In this document: piece after piece, positions 1-12,100 of the stretch
How the letters are laid out: each line of letters opens with the position of its first letter
Numbering within the stretch: the stretch's first letter is position 1
Source: Membranipora membranacea
Taxonomy: Eukaryota; Bryozoa; Gymnolaemata; Cheilostomatida; Membraniporidae
Length of the DNA stretch: 64,000 nt
Direction: 5' to 3'
Assembly: GCA_914767715.1 (NCBI GenBank)
Contig: OU612067.1
Coordinates: forward strand, 20,217,001-20,281,000
Translations under genes and position numbers: made by a program
Notes under the pieces: model-generated
Seen by the model: the letters and a program-made list of their open reading frames with translations, nothing else
What the model was told of the DNA's origin: nothing
Database searches by the model: none

Positions 1-37
1 ATATATGATGTAAATTTTGTTTCTCAACACCTTTCAG

Positions 38-100
38 ATAACAGACATCTGTTTCGGCTCTGTCTAGTTCAAGGTTGCCTACAGAAGTGAATAAAAAGTG
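38..100 (+). other. 5' UTR segment of Mondo behind a splice acceptor
   Basis: A pyrimidine-rich run ending CTTTCAG at 31-37 looks like a 3' splice acceptor. The transcript probably enters here from an upstream non-coding exon, so the Mondo promoter lies outside the window. An in-frame stop at 92-94 rules out an upstream coding extension in the Mondo frame. Confidence 0.55.
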
Positions 101-3100
101 ATGACGTCGCGGCACGTACAAGTGAAACATAATCAAACCATCGAACCTCTTAGTTTTGGGCATAAAACTACAGCAGTAAGCGGACATTTCCCGGCAAGCC
201 TCATACAGGCAAATCACGGATACCATCACTTGGGCTATCACGATGACAACATGACCATGGAGACATACCTAAACCAGGTCAATATGATAGACCATTCAGT
301 AAACAAGCTGTTTGAGTCTATGAGCATTGCATACAACAATAACAGGTTAGTTGATGTTGCAGTTATTCTGTCAGATTTGAAGTTGCAGGCTATATTGTTT
401 AACACATCATTGCCTAAGCACTATGTCTTTCGACTGCCCTTCCGCGAGGCAATTACAATCATTTTTGGCGAAACATGTTTCACATAGACATTTAGAAAAG
501 ATGGTAGGGGGAGGCAATAATCCAATCAAATGTCAATACGAAGAAACATCGGTGCAGTGCTATAAGCTCCTCCTGCGGGGTCTTGAACAAAGACTCGGCT
601 TCAAAAGCAGTTCGAGACCTATGGATTATTCAGATAGAGGACACCTTCTATAGCATTCTAGTGAAGGCAGCACCCCCTAACTCTCTTAGAACTACTGGCC
701 TGCAATGTTGCTGTCACTGTGTAGGCTATGATGTTGATGTACCCAATGGCTAGGATTGTACCTCATATGTTGATCACATTCTAATTTGTTAATGCGGCTT
801 TGTGACCATTGCTCATCATTCTCGTTGTACACTGCACTAAACAATTCTTTCTATTCAATGCTAGGTCAGCATAAAAATAGACCACACAGGTGCAAACATC
901 ATCTGTAAAAAATGTGTGCTGCATGTTTGTATTTTACATAGATCAGTTTGTCACTTGCTGTTCTAGTTTATAACCTCTTGAACCATCTGCCTGCAACTTG
1001 CTGGTTATGCTGTAACAGGATGAAGATGATTGGGTAGGATTAATGTTTTGGTGATAAATTACAACTCTATGCCAAGTAAAACCACAGTAATGATTATTGA
1101 TGTGTGGTGTGAAACTATCCTTGATCTATAACATGTCTGCAGAGCTCACCTTGAGATATGCTATATATATATACATATATATACTATATATTATACTATA
1201 TATTATACTATATAGCCTATAATACTCAGTCTTGCAGGTCATAAGGTCAAGCCTTTCAAAGTCTAGGAAATGACCAGTTATTTTTCAAATGTAGGCCAGT
1301 GCAAGTAGATGTATCAATGAAGGAGGGTGATTGGATTAATTGTAAAGATGGAATTTTGAAAATCCGTTGTTTAATGTTATTGTTGATATTCACTATGGTT
1401 CCATGTCTCAAATTTCGAATTATGAACGCTAGCCATTTCAATGATGAAAAAACATGAAAAACATCTGCCGCGGCCGAGACTTGAACCCTGGTCTCCCGCG
1501 TCAATGCCCTTTGAAGTCATCGTTTGCAAACGCGCTAACCATTGGAATGATGCAATTCAATACAGTATATCTATTCTCGTCAAAGATTGTCGATTGGTTC
1601 ATGCGGGAGTTGACTTTAATGCCATTCCCATTGATCAATATCTCCCGAAATCCTTCCGAAATCGCTACATGGAACCATAGTGAATTTGGAACTGCGGCTA
1701 AGCATTGCCGAGATCGGAAACCTGAGTTACCAAAGAACTTTTCCTCCCGTGGATGCTTTACCCCTCTAGGTTAATGTGAAAGAGTGAGTCGTTGAAAATA
1801 ATACCAACTTCGGCATCTCGGCGATCAGCGATGATTATAGATGAAGAAATGAAGCCTTTTCACACGGTCGTAGGAAAATTGGCCGTGTGTCAAGGCTAAG
1901 AGATTTGCGTAGCAGCAATAAAAGCTTCTGAAAGATCTAGGTGAATAAATGACCAAGCTTGCTGTGATGGTTTCTTCGGACATAATTATCAAATTGGTCG
2001 CATTTTTATTTTATTTTATTACAGCGTACAGCTAACTGCGCCTCAGTTCAGGGCATTTAAAGGCTTCGATAGGATCACTGTTAAAGAAAAGATGAGACTG
2101 AACAATATCGTATGGAGGGAATGGCATCTACAATGTAAGTCTAATTGATGTACATATCAAACCATAAGAGATTGCTTCGCCCTTGCTTGTCCTGAGAGCA
2201 TTTCAAATAATTTTAGTATATAGGTTTGGTTAGAGCAAGGAGTTGCTCTTTGGCTGGTCTTATTGATAGTGAAATGCTTGAAGCTCCTTACAAGGGAACT
2301 CAACATGACCTACAATGCCCCTGTAAGATGTTAACATATTGTGACCTGCTGGGTGAAATTTTTCATTATCAGTATGGTAAACTTTTCAAAGTAAATTCTG
2401 CATTCTAAGACCATTAGGTGAGTCAATGGCGCTTTAAGTGACACTGATGCTGTCAGCAAACCATGTTAGATGTATATAGTCACAGAGTATTCTTACTCTG
2501 TGATATAGTGCTCCTATTCTAGGCTACAACTGCAACACCTCAGTCAAATTTGATATAACCATAATAACATGCTGATTTTCAGGCAATGGAAATTCGAGTA
2601 AATACATGTGTATTCGCATCCAATCGTTCTGTCATCAGCTGCAGGGCGAAGGTACTCTTTTCTACGTTTGCTGCGTTTTAACGTTCATTTTACCTGTTCT
2701 AACTAACTGTTATTGTAACGCTTTCTCACACCCACTTATTTTGCAGCCAATAGGAGCCAAGTTTGGAACACACATAATATTCAACTCACGTGCCTATTCC
2801 ACGTGATTTTTATGCACATGTGCTCTGCATTTGTTACCCAAACAATACCCCTATTAAGTGACCCCTTGACAAGAAAAGCCGTCAAATTATATCTCTATTA
2901 TGCAACTTTTGATGATATAAAGCCCTCGGTGTGTAAAGAATTTGGGCACTGGACGCATTACCCTATGAGGTCAAATAACATTGAGAACTCTCACCTCAAA
3001 CCATTGAGCTATATACAAACCTTTTTGTCCCTGATTCAACCAAGATGGGATTCATTGCTCAAACCACTGAATTAAATTCTTTGGATGGATTGGAATTGGA

Positions 3101-6100
3101 ATTCAATGGCTCAAACTCAATGAGTTCATAGTGCATTGTTACTGAACATGTGTAATGTGGCGCCTCGATACCCAACTTTTGCAATATCCCACAGAGGGAA
3201 CAAACTTGTTCTAGTGTAATACATTGTCCCTGATATGTGCGAAATTTATATGAACCATTTCATTGATGCTGTCAATTGTACAAGCCTAGCTTATGAAACC
3301 GCAACAAACTTTTATGTAATTTCTCTTCCACAATTGATCTTACAGGACATGAATTAATTACTATATATAAAAATCACATACTGCTACGATCTTAGGGAGT
3401 CAAGTGTTCATCGAGACATCGAGACATTGTTGTATCCCTAGCAGATATTTACAGATTAAAAATTTAGCAACATTCGCTCTGAAGAATATTAACAAATTCT
3501 CATCTTTGAAAAGTGAATAATTATTTAGGTATAGGGCCTGTAACTCTAATAAGAGTGAGATTTAACTGACATCACTGTCAACAATTTTGCAACTTTAAAT
3601 TCCAGTTTTCTTTTTCGCGTGCTTCAAGGCAGGGAGAATGGCAGGATTCCATTATCCCTGTTCAAGGCAAAGCTGATTGTGTAGGTCGATGTATGAAACT
3701 TATGCTTGAGTTTATCTTGGCTTCATCGTGGCTGTTATTGTTTAAAACCACAGATAAGAGGAATGTTGTTACGGCCCATAGGTTAAGTAGAAAAGAGTGA
3801 ACGTAAGCATTCATGCATTCACAACTATTCAGGTGCCTGGATTTGTGAGCTCTGCCCCCCCCCCCCCGACGTCCTGAACCTGAAGGTTGTGTGCTGAGAC
3901 CATATGGGGGAGAATAATTTCCCTATGATGACAAAACCTTATTGAATTATGTGCAGTGCTCAGGACTAAGAAACCTGCATCTACAATCAAAATTGCTTTT
4001 TGACATACAAGTCCCAAGACCAATTTTTGTCAGACATAACATGTCTTGTTATGCCTAAGCCTTGATCTTGGAAGAGAGTGTCTGTAAAGCTGACTTGGAT
4101 TGACGTTAGAATAAGTCTGAGCCCCCCAGACTTTGCCCACCGCCCGACGGCCCCGAGAATGTGATTATAATGTTATAAAAGGAACCTGATTGCTATTCAA
4201 TGCCCCTTGGAAGTAAATGTGAAAATGCTGACAGAATGTGAATATCACATCATATCTATTTAGCCCACCCATATACAAGGTAGGGGTGGGCAAGCTAGGG
4301 TTACGTATGCAGAGCTTACCCTCTGATTACATCATGGGCTGGGACCAGGTTCAAACCCGCAACTCTCAGATTGAGTAGCTAGAATCCAAACCACTACACC
4401 ACTCTGCTGATAGTTCTGGTAACATGACTCACAGTCACAGTGTGTTAAAAACTCCATTTCATAGGTTACAATTGGTGTTGATTGTGGCCAATACAACTGG
4501 GCTCTATTCCATGTTAGCATGTGATCAATGGTAGGCTTGGCATCATACTTAGCTTCAATATCAAATGTTTGTCTTTGCAGACATCAGAAGGCGAATGCGG
4601 AACAGACGGAAGATCTGCGGATTCGCCCCTCAGATGGAGGGAATACACACAAACCCTTCGGTGAGCGTAGCTATTATTGTTAGCCTCTAAATTTATGGAC
4701 TGGGACCCTTTATTGTTTCAAACAGCGACTCAAATTCTTTGAGCAAACCCCAAACGGATGCACTCAATCACAAAGCCGGTCAGCAAAGTTTGAATGTGTT
4801 TGGTGACGTCGCAAGTCATACATTTATCCCAGTGATATTCTCATCCATATATGTAATATACTTATCAGACAATCTGTGAGCAACGAAATAGAGTTGTATA
4901 TCATTCTTAGTCCTCCCAGTGGGATAGTTGTTAAAATGTTGGTTAAAATTGCAAGGTTTAGTCACTCATCGCATCTCAATGAACGGGTGGCGAGATAGGG
5001 GGTGCCTTAAGGGCGAGGTTGCAATGTGCAAGGTCGGAGCACACCTGGTGGGTCCAACCAACCCAAGCAGTCAGTGAACTGCAGAGAGATTCTAACCCAC
5101 AACCTTCAACACTTGCACGCTGAAGACCAACTATCCAACTGTGCCACCTCCTACATTGTAACCAACAATATTTCATCAGACATGAATATCTAGACTCTAC
5201 TTTGAACTACAGGTGATCATATTAGAAGGAAAATACTGGAAGAGAAGCTCCAAGGTTGTCATCACAGAGTACAGGAAATGGAGGGTGTTTTACAAGGAGA
5301 GGATGAAACATTGGGTGTCTGATGGTATCGATGAGGTGAGTTTTGAGTTGATTCAAGGTTGATTAAATCAGATGTCTTATCACTCGTCACATCCCAAAGC
5401 ATGGGTGACGAAATTTTAGTGCCTTAGTGGCTAGGCCGCATTTGCTGCGCCAGGTTGCTCTCTGTTTGCAGGCAGGTCAGAGCGAGCACACCTGGGGGCC
5501 GACCAATCCCCAGTAGTTGATGAGATTCGAACCCACAACCTTCAACATTTGCATGCTGAAGGAACGGCACTGTACAGTGGCTCCTACAAATTGTGATGTT
5601 TCATCGGTACAGTGTTAGAAATATTTAGGGAGAACTCTTAGAACACGGTTCACACTAAACTCTGTGCTTCAAACAGAGAGCAGAGTTCCCACACAGAAAA
5701 AAGTCCACTTAGACCACTGGATCTAAGTACTGTGACTCATACTGTGATGTTTCATCTGTATCATCTCTCAGCTCTGTGGTCCTTTTGATGCGATAGGCTG
5801 CATGATACAATAAGATCTAAGACATAAGCATGGATGTAGTAGTAGGGCAGATGTTAACTCAATGGTATCAGTGAGAAGGTTGTATCTTAGACAGCGAATG
5901 CCCGGGACGACTCTAGCGGTGTATTACGGAATTCCCATCTTATATTATTGTGATATTTTTGGAATTACCTCGGTACTGAGCTAGGCTAAAAATAGAAACA
6001 TGTGACTGAATACTAAAACTTTACAGAATGTGGTATTTTCAATTTGATATTATCGGTATTTTATTTATTTGTGAATCAGTTTCAGGGTTTTAACGATTTA

Positions 6101-9100
6101 GAATAACTAATAATGAAATATTTGCCAACAGTGGCAATTGTTATGTTTGTCATGTAAATTATGGTATTTGCTATCTAGTCCCGATTGTCTCTCACAACAT
6201 TTGGAATGAGACAAACATGCAGTAGGAGAGAGAACCTTCCTGAAAGCCTTGCTAAGTTAACTAAACTTAACTATACTCCTTATGGCAAATAAAGTCAAGT
6301 GCTTGTTTCTTGCAATTGACATACATGGAACTGTTAGATCGTTGTTTCTTAACCTAGCCTTACTGTTTTGGTAGATTTCAGTTGATGAGCTTCTAGCTAG
6401 AGTTGGTAGACAGGACCAGTCGTCAATCAGTTCATTCATTAGAAATCAGAATATCCGTGCCCATAACTCGCCACCGGATTTCACTCAGGATGACTTCAAA
6501 ATGGACATGTCCGATGATATATTCTCAACGCTCAACAGTATTGGTTTTCCTCATGGCAACAACTTCCGTAAGTAGAAGAACCTTGTTTTTAGGCGACATT
6601 ACAAAACGAAGAACTATGTGCTGTTGGTAAGGCCTACCATAGAGTCTTTCGAGAATTAAAGCTTGGACATCTCTAAAGGGCCGCGTCCTTGATTGTGTAA
6701 TTGATTTTCTTCCGATCTCTCAGGGAATTCCCAGTCTGGCAAGCTTAAAACTGTTGAGGTGTATAGTTTGTCTCTGCAACAAAGGCCTTTAATTCATAGA
6801 TATGGCACCTCATCATTTTGAAATATCTGGGCCTCAATGGAGTACGAAATTTGGAAACTCACTTGAACAATTGCTTTGCTGCGGAGATTATGTGATAGAT
6901 TAAAGATGTCTCAAAAAGAACGAAGAATTCCATACTTAAGTTGCAGGAGGGACCATTTGTAAGGCATCGCTAGCAGTCCTCTGCTTCAATGTAGGCTTAC
7001 ATTTTCAAAGTTCTGAACCTGTCTCTGTTACAGATGGTTTGGAGAATTCAGATTTCATGCAGCCCCCTCTGCTCGGCTTGGAACCAGAATTTGACTTGGA
7101 TGATTTGTCTCAGGGCGAAACTCTACAGGGTATGTCACCTTAGCTTTAAGGTTCAAACTGCAAAACTTGCCATCTAATTGCTCCTTGCTGAGGTCAAGCG
7201 ACACTGGCCAGAGGTTTCATTCCTAAATCGCTTACTTGTTATTGGAGCTATGTAATCTGTGTGAAACTGTCTGAGAAAAAATTGAATCACCACAAGAGTG
7301 AAGATTTTGAGCTGAGTGAAAGCTAGGATTTTTCAACCATCTATGGTTCATCCTCATGTACACTTTTGTGCACTATAGCCTGTTAGTTTGTTGAAGAATA
7401 AGTTATAGTGACGGGTAATGTTTGGGAGTTGTCCATTGTAACCGTGCCCACTTTTGCCGAATTTTTCTAATTTTGGTGTCTTTGGAACGATTTTCAACTT
7501 TTCCATAATATGTCATGTGATATTGTTCATTTTCCAGATTTGCTTTGCGACATGACCTTCCAGCTGAAATCGGCTCAAAAACGCTCAGGTCAGTGGTAGC
7601 TTTAATTTATTAGCTTGTGGGATTACAATGATGTTAATTTCTCGTTTAAATAGAATGTTTCATGCTATACTTAACTTGGATTAAAAATTAGTGATGCTTC
7701 ACATTCCTAGACATATTGCCAGGAAATATTTGTTGCACATGTTGATATCTAAAGTGTCACGGTAGGCATATTGTGGAGATGTTCTTTGCGATGTTTTAGC
7801 CAGCGTCAAAAACGCAGATCCTGTATGTCATTAACAGCTCAATAATCATTATAGTTCCAGCATTTGCGGACCATATAGTATGGAGCAGTTCTGAGTTCAG
7901 CACACCGGCAGTTTCTGCTTACCCCGCCCATAAAAGGTCCAGATCAAGCGCTGATCAGCCATCAAACCAAACAGCGGACCAGCTATTTGATCAGATACTA
8001 GCTAATCCAACCAGCACAAGTCAGAACTTACTGCAGACAAGCATAGCTCAGATGCCAGTTATGAGCAAGCAAAATGACTTGTTTGGTGTAAATACGGTGT
8101 CAACTAATGCTGATCACCTTACCACCCTGAATAACTTGAATGTTGGAACTGTGCCAAGTGTCACGAGGGCTAATCTTACTAACTTTGTTCTGGACTCTTT
8201 GTCATCTGTAACCCAGACCACCCAGAATGACTTTGATGCAAGTTTTATGCCCTTATCAGCTGAGAATAATTTTCATCTGCTGGAAAATTCGGTGCAAACG
8301 AGCTCACATTCAACAGGAAATCTGGTTGCAGATCAAAACCCTTTTTTATCAAGTGCGCAACTTGAGTTGTCAAGTCCCCAGCTTAATCAATCTGTACAGA
8401 CCACTCAGGTTGCCCCTCGGACCACCCATGGTTATACACAGCTATCACAGATGCCACAAATAACTAACACTGGTATGTCAGCCTCACAAAACAACAACTA
8501 TGGACATATGAGTAGTGCTGTGAGGTGCACTATGGCTAGAAATGGATCTACAGTGTCTCCTTCTTTGCAAGGCAGCCGTCACAGTCCGCTGGAACAGTAT
8601 AATCAACAGCCAGCATACTCTACAAAGCTTCCAGTCACATATTCCCAGTTTAGCAGCAGCAGTGTTAACACCAATGCGTTCGACAATTCATCGACGGTCA
8701 ATGCCATCATGGATGGGGAGTTCAGAAGGCCAGAGGTATGACCCATTTATTCACATCACATTTTCAATAATGAATACAGTGTTGAAGGTATCAACTTCTA
8801 CCCATACAGTGCTTTTGTCATCGTAACCATGTTTGGTACATGCATAGTTTTGAAATAGTCTATTTGTAGACCAAAACATGTCTAAAAATAACCTTTGTGG
8901 GAGACACTCTGAAAAACTTACTTATTTACCACATATTGAAAAACAAATGTTCCAGACATTTGTACACATGAGATATTTAGTTTGTTTGTCTGTGTACGAC
9001 AGTATATATTATAGTACAGTACTTTTACATTTGTATCCATATTGTAAACTCCTGTTACAAGTGTGTAGAAACTAAACACACTCTCTTTGTATATATCCAG

Positions 9101-12100
9101 ACCTTGCAATTGTTTTTTATTATGGCAATGATATCGCAATGGTTCCAACTTTTTTTACCCTGTAGAACTAATTGTTTATCATTGTAGCCTCCATGCAGTA
9201 AACCATCGGCTGGTTTGTCATCCAATACTTCGGATTCTAAGTCTTTTCTCACACAACTTCTAAGCTCAGGAAACCAAAACATTATTCAGAGTGGACCATC
9301 AACTATAACAAGAGTAAAAGCAGAGGCCTCAAGTAGCTCCTCCAATGTGGCTAAGGTCATCAGGCCTGTCTACTTCCCACCTTTCACTCCAATTGTGAGT
9401 TGACTAAGTGTTGTGGCCTTGGGTTTTGATAGTAACCAGGGGGGTCTTTCGATTAGAAATGGTCAAAATTGCAACCTGATTGCTTACTCAGTGAATGAGC
9501 GATTTCTGATGAGGCTTTTCTCTTCCAAATCGCTCAGTCATTGATATAACTATAAACATTCTGAGTGAGCGAATTGGGAACGAATTTGTCTAATTGAAAG
9601 ACCAATTGAGTGACAATTTTGACCGATGTGATAGTGGTAGCATCATAGCATCGCTCTTACTAATTGAAAGACCCACTGTCAAACTTAAAAATTAGTTAAT
9701 TTTGAAATGATGAAACTGTTTATGTACCATACATGACAAACAACTGAACTGCTTAGTGTCTCATGTCTCTTATATTCTATTTTTGAGTCTCTTCACTGAT
9801 ACACTTCCAAGTTTGGGCCAAAGAAACATTCCCCTCGCTGCCACAACAATGCTTTAACCACAATATTAACATGGTAGATAAAGGACATGGCCTATTCCAT
9901 ATGAGACGCTGTGAATTAATTGTGGCAACATTTGGTTATTTTTTTGAACATTAATCAATAAAATTGAAGGTTGAGTTGACACGCACCAAATTTATTGCTT
10001 TTCCTGTTTGAACATTCCTCACAGCGTAAAAATAGTTGTTGTGCAGGGTAAGTTACTGAATTGATTATTTCATGTTTATTTGTAAGCCCTGTGCAAGCGT
10101 ACAACGTACTTTTAAGTCTAAACTTATTAATACATAATAATATAAAATATAATAATAATAATATAAATAATATATTTTAGGCGTATAACCCAGAGAAGAA
10201 AAACAACGCTGGAGGCTCTAATGGATTTCCATTCCCGGGTAAGACATAGTAGATATGAGGTATTAGGTCCTTGGCAGGTTAGAGTTAGCCCTGTTCACAC
10301 GGCCACGGGTTTTGGTTTTTTATGTGGCCATGTATTTCTCGCTATATTATCAGTAGTTGCCTTCTGCTACATGGCCACCCAAAAAACCGAAAAAACCAAA
10401 ACCTGTGGCCGTGTGAACAGGGCTAGCTTAGAGTCCTTATGTAGCTGTGCACCACAGGTTTTTCAGCATACACAGCCTAAAACACTGCAGCTTGATACAT
10501 CTAAATCATTCTTATATAAGACATTCCTAGGTGTAGCCTGTGATGCAACACAAGGGGGTTGTTGGGCGGGGGCAAAAGTAAGGGGGATCTGACTATATAA
10601 ACAGGAAAGTGGTCATTTAGCTTGCAGCATGAGAGTGTACAATTTACCTAACCAAGGTGATATCAATTTTGATTAATCCATTGCCTTTGAATGTTTCTTA
10701 TTTGGAATTCTATAATCTACTGTTTGTATTTCAGGTCCCGCAGATACTAGCTCACCATCTGAAGATGTAAGTACATAAACTACTCAAATATTGCATTGTG
10801 GTTAGCTTGAGAGCATACGCTGTTCGGTTGAGGTCAAGGCGCCTCCCTCCCAATCACTCAACAAATCTGTTAGTTAGAGGTTCATGTTACAAATTAAGAT
10901 ACCGTTTTAATTACGATTCTTTTAAGGGAGTCATTTCTGATTGATGGGGGGGGGGGGTGGGTGGTCGTCTGGGGAAGAATTGGTGGAGAAGTATACATTT
11001 TCAACTGTGATTTAACAGCTTGAAGTCTTGAAGAAGTGTTTTCACACGATAATTAACACCTTCCCTCCCCCCATTCCTTCGGACCTAAACTCAGGTCCAC
11101 ACATTCCAACTTTTCAAAAAAGGGTCAGCTCTGGTAGTTGGTATTTTGCTGCCTTTTATTGGGGGATCCAAATGTCTTAATTTAACATGCTCTCACCATA
11201 GTGGAGATGATACTAGACTTAAGACTACCCAAATACTAATGCATGTAACAGGCTGGCGGTTACTTAGTGATTTTTTCCCGATTGCACATCCGGGAGACTG
11301 TGACATCATACAAAGAGAATGGGAGTTACCTTCACTTATGGGAGGCACTTTTGCCACCATCAATAGTTCCTGCCAAGTAGAGCATTGAATTTGTTTGCCA
11401 TGTAAATCTGACAAAATGTTATCATCAGTAGCTGCCTGACAATAGCATGCATTGGTCTTTGGGTAGTATTTACACGACATGGCTACAGCTCATGTATGCT
11501 GTAGCATCTGTGAGGGTAGTTTGTCTCGTTATCTCAACATTAACCCTTCAGTCATAAGGTACATAACCGATTACGCATTCAGACCCCTACAATAACAACC
11601 TTAAGTTATACCAATGAGGTAGTTCATTGCTTATACGGTGAGTGACTGGTTGAGTTTACTGATAAGATAAAATTGAACGTAAATGGACAAACTTCAGGGG
11701 TGGGGAAATTGTGGGAAATATTTTTGTGAGGGGGGGAGATTTTCGTAGATTGTCGGTCTAAAACAGAAATTGGGATAAACTGAATACTTAGCAAATGCCG
11801 TAAATAGATCTAGATTGTATATATATATGTATATATATATATATATATATATACACTTTATATTTGGATAATACTTATTCGTTGGCATGTTTTACAGAAT
11901 ACCCAAACAAAAATGAAAATAAAATAAAAAGTCACAAAGATGTTTAAGCATGATTGATGAGAAATATAATTTTGGAGATCTCTCAAAATGTTATATGGAT
12001 AGACTTGATCTTAAGGGAATTGGTAAATAATTAAAAGTGGTAGCTCAAATTGTAAGCTTCATTACAGCTAAATAGCTTATATCACATCACCCCCTTTTTG

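Noticed and set aside
1466-1549. Functional tRNA gene
   Set aside because: A and B boxes present, but spacing and stems are poor and it lies within a foldback element.
10221-10592. 123-codon plus-strand frame
   Set aside because: Starts in Mondo exon 10 and runs through a MITE; no protein-like features.
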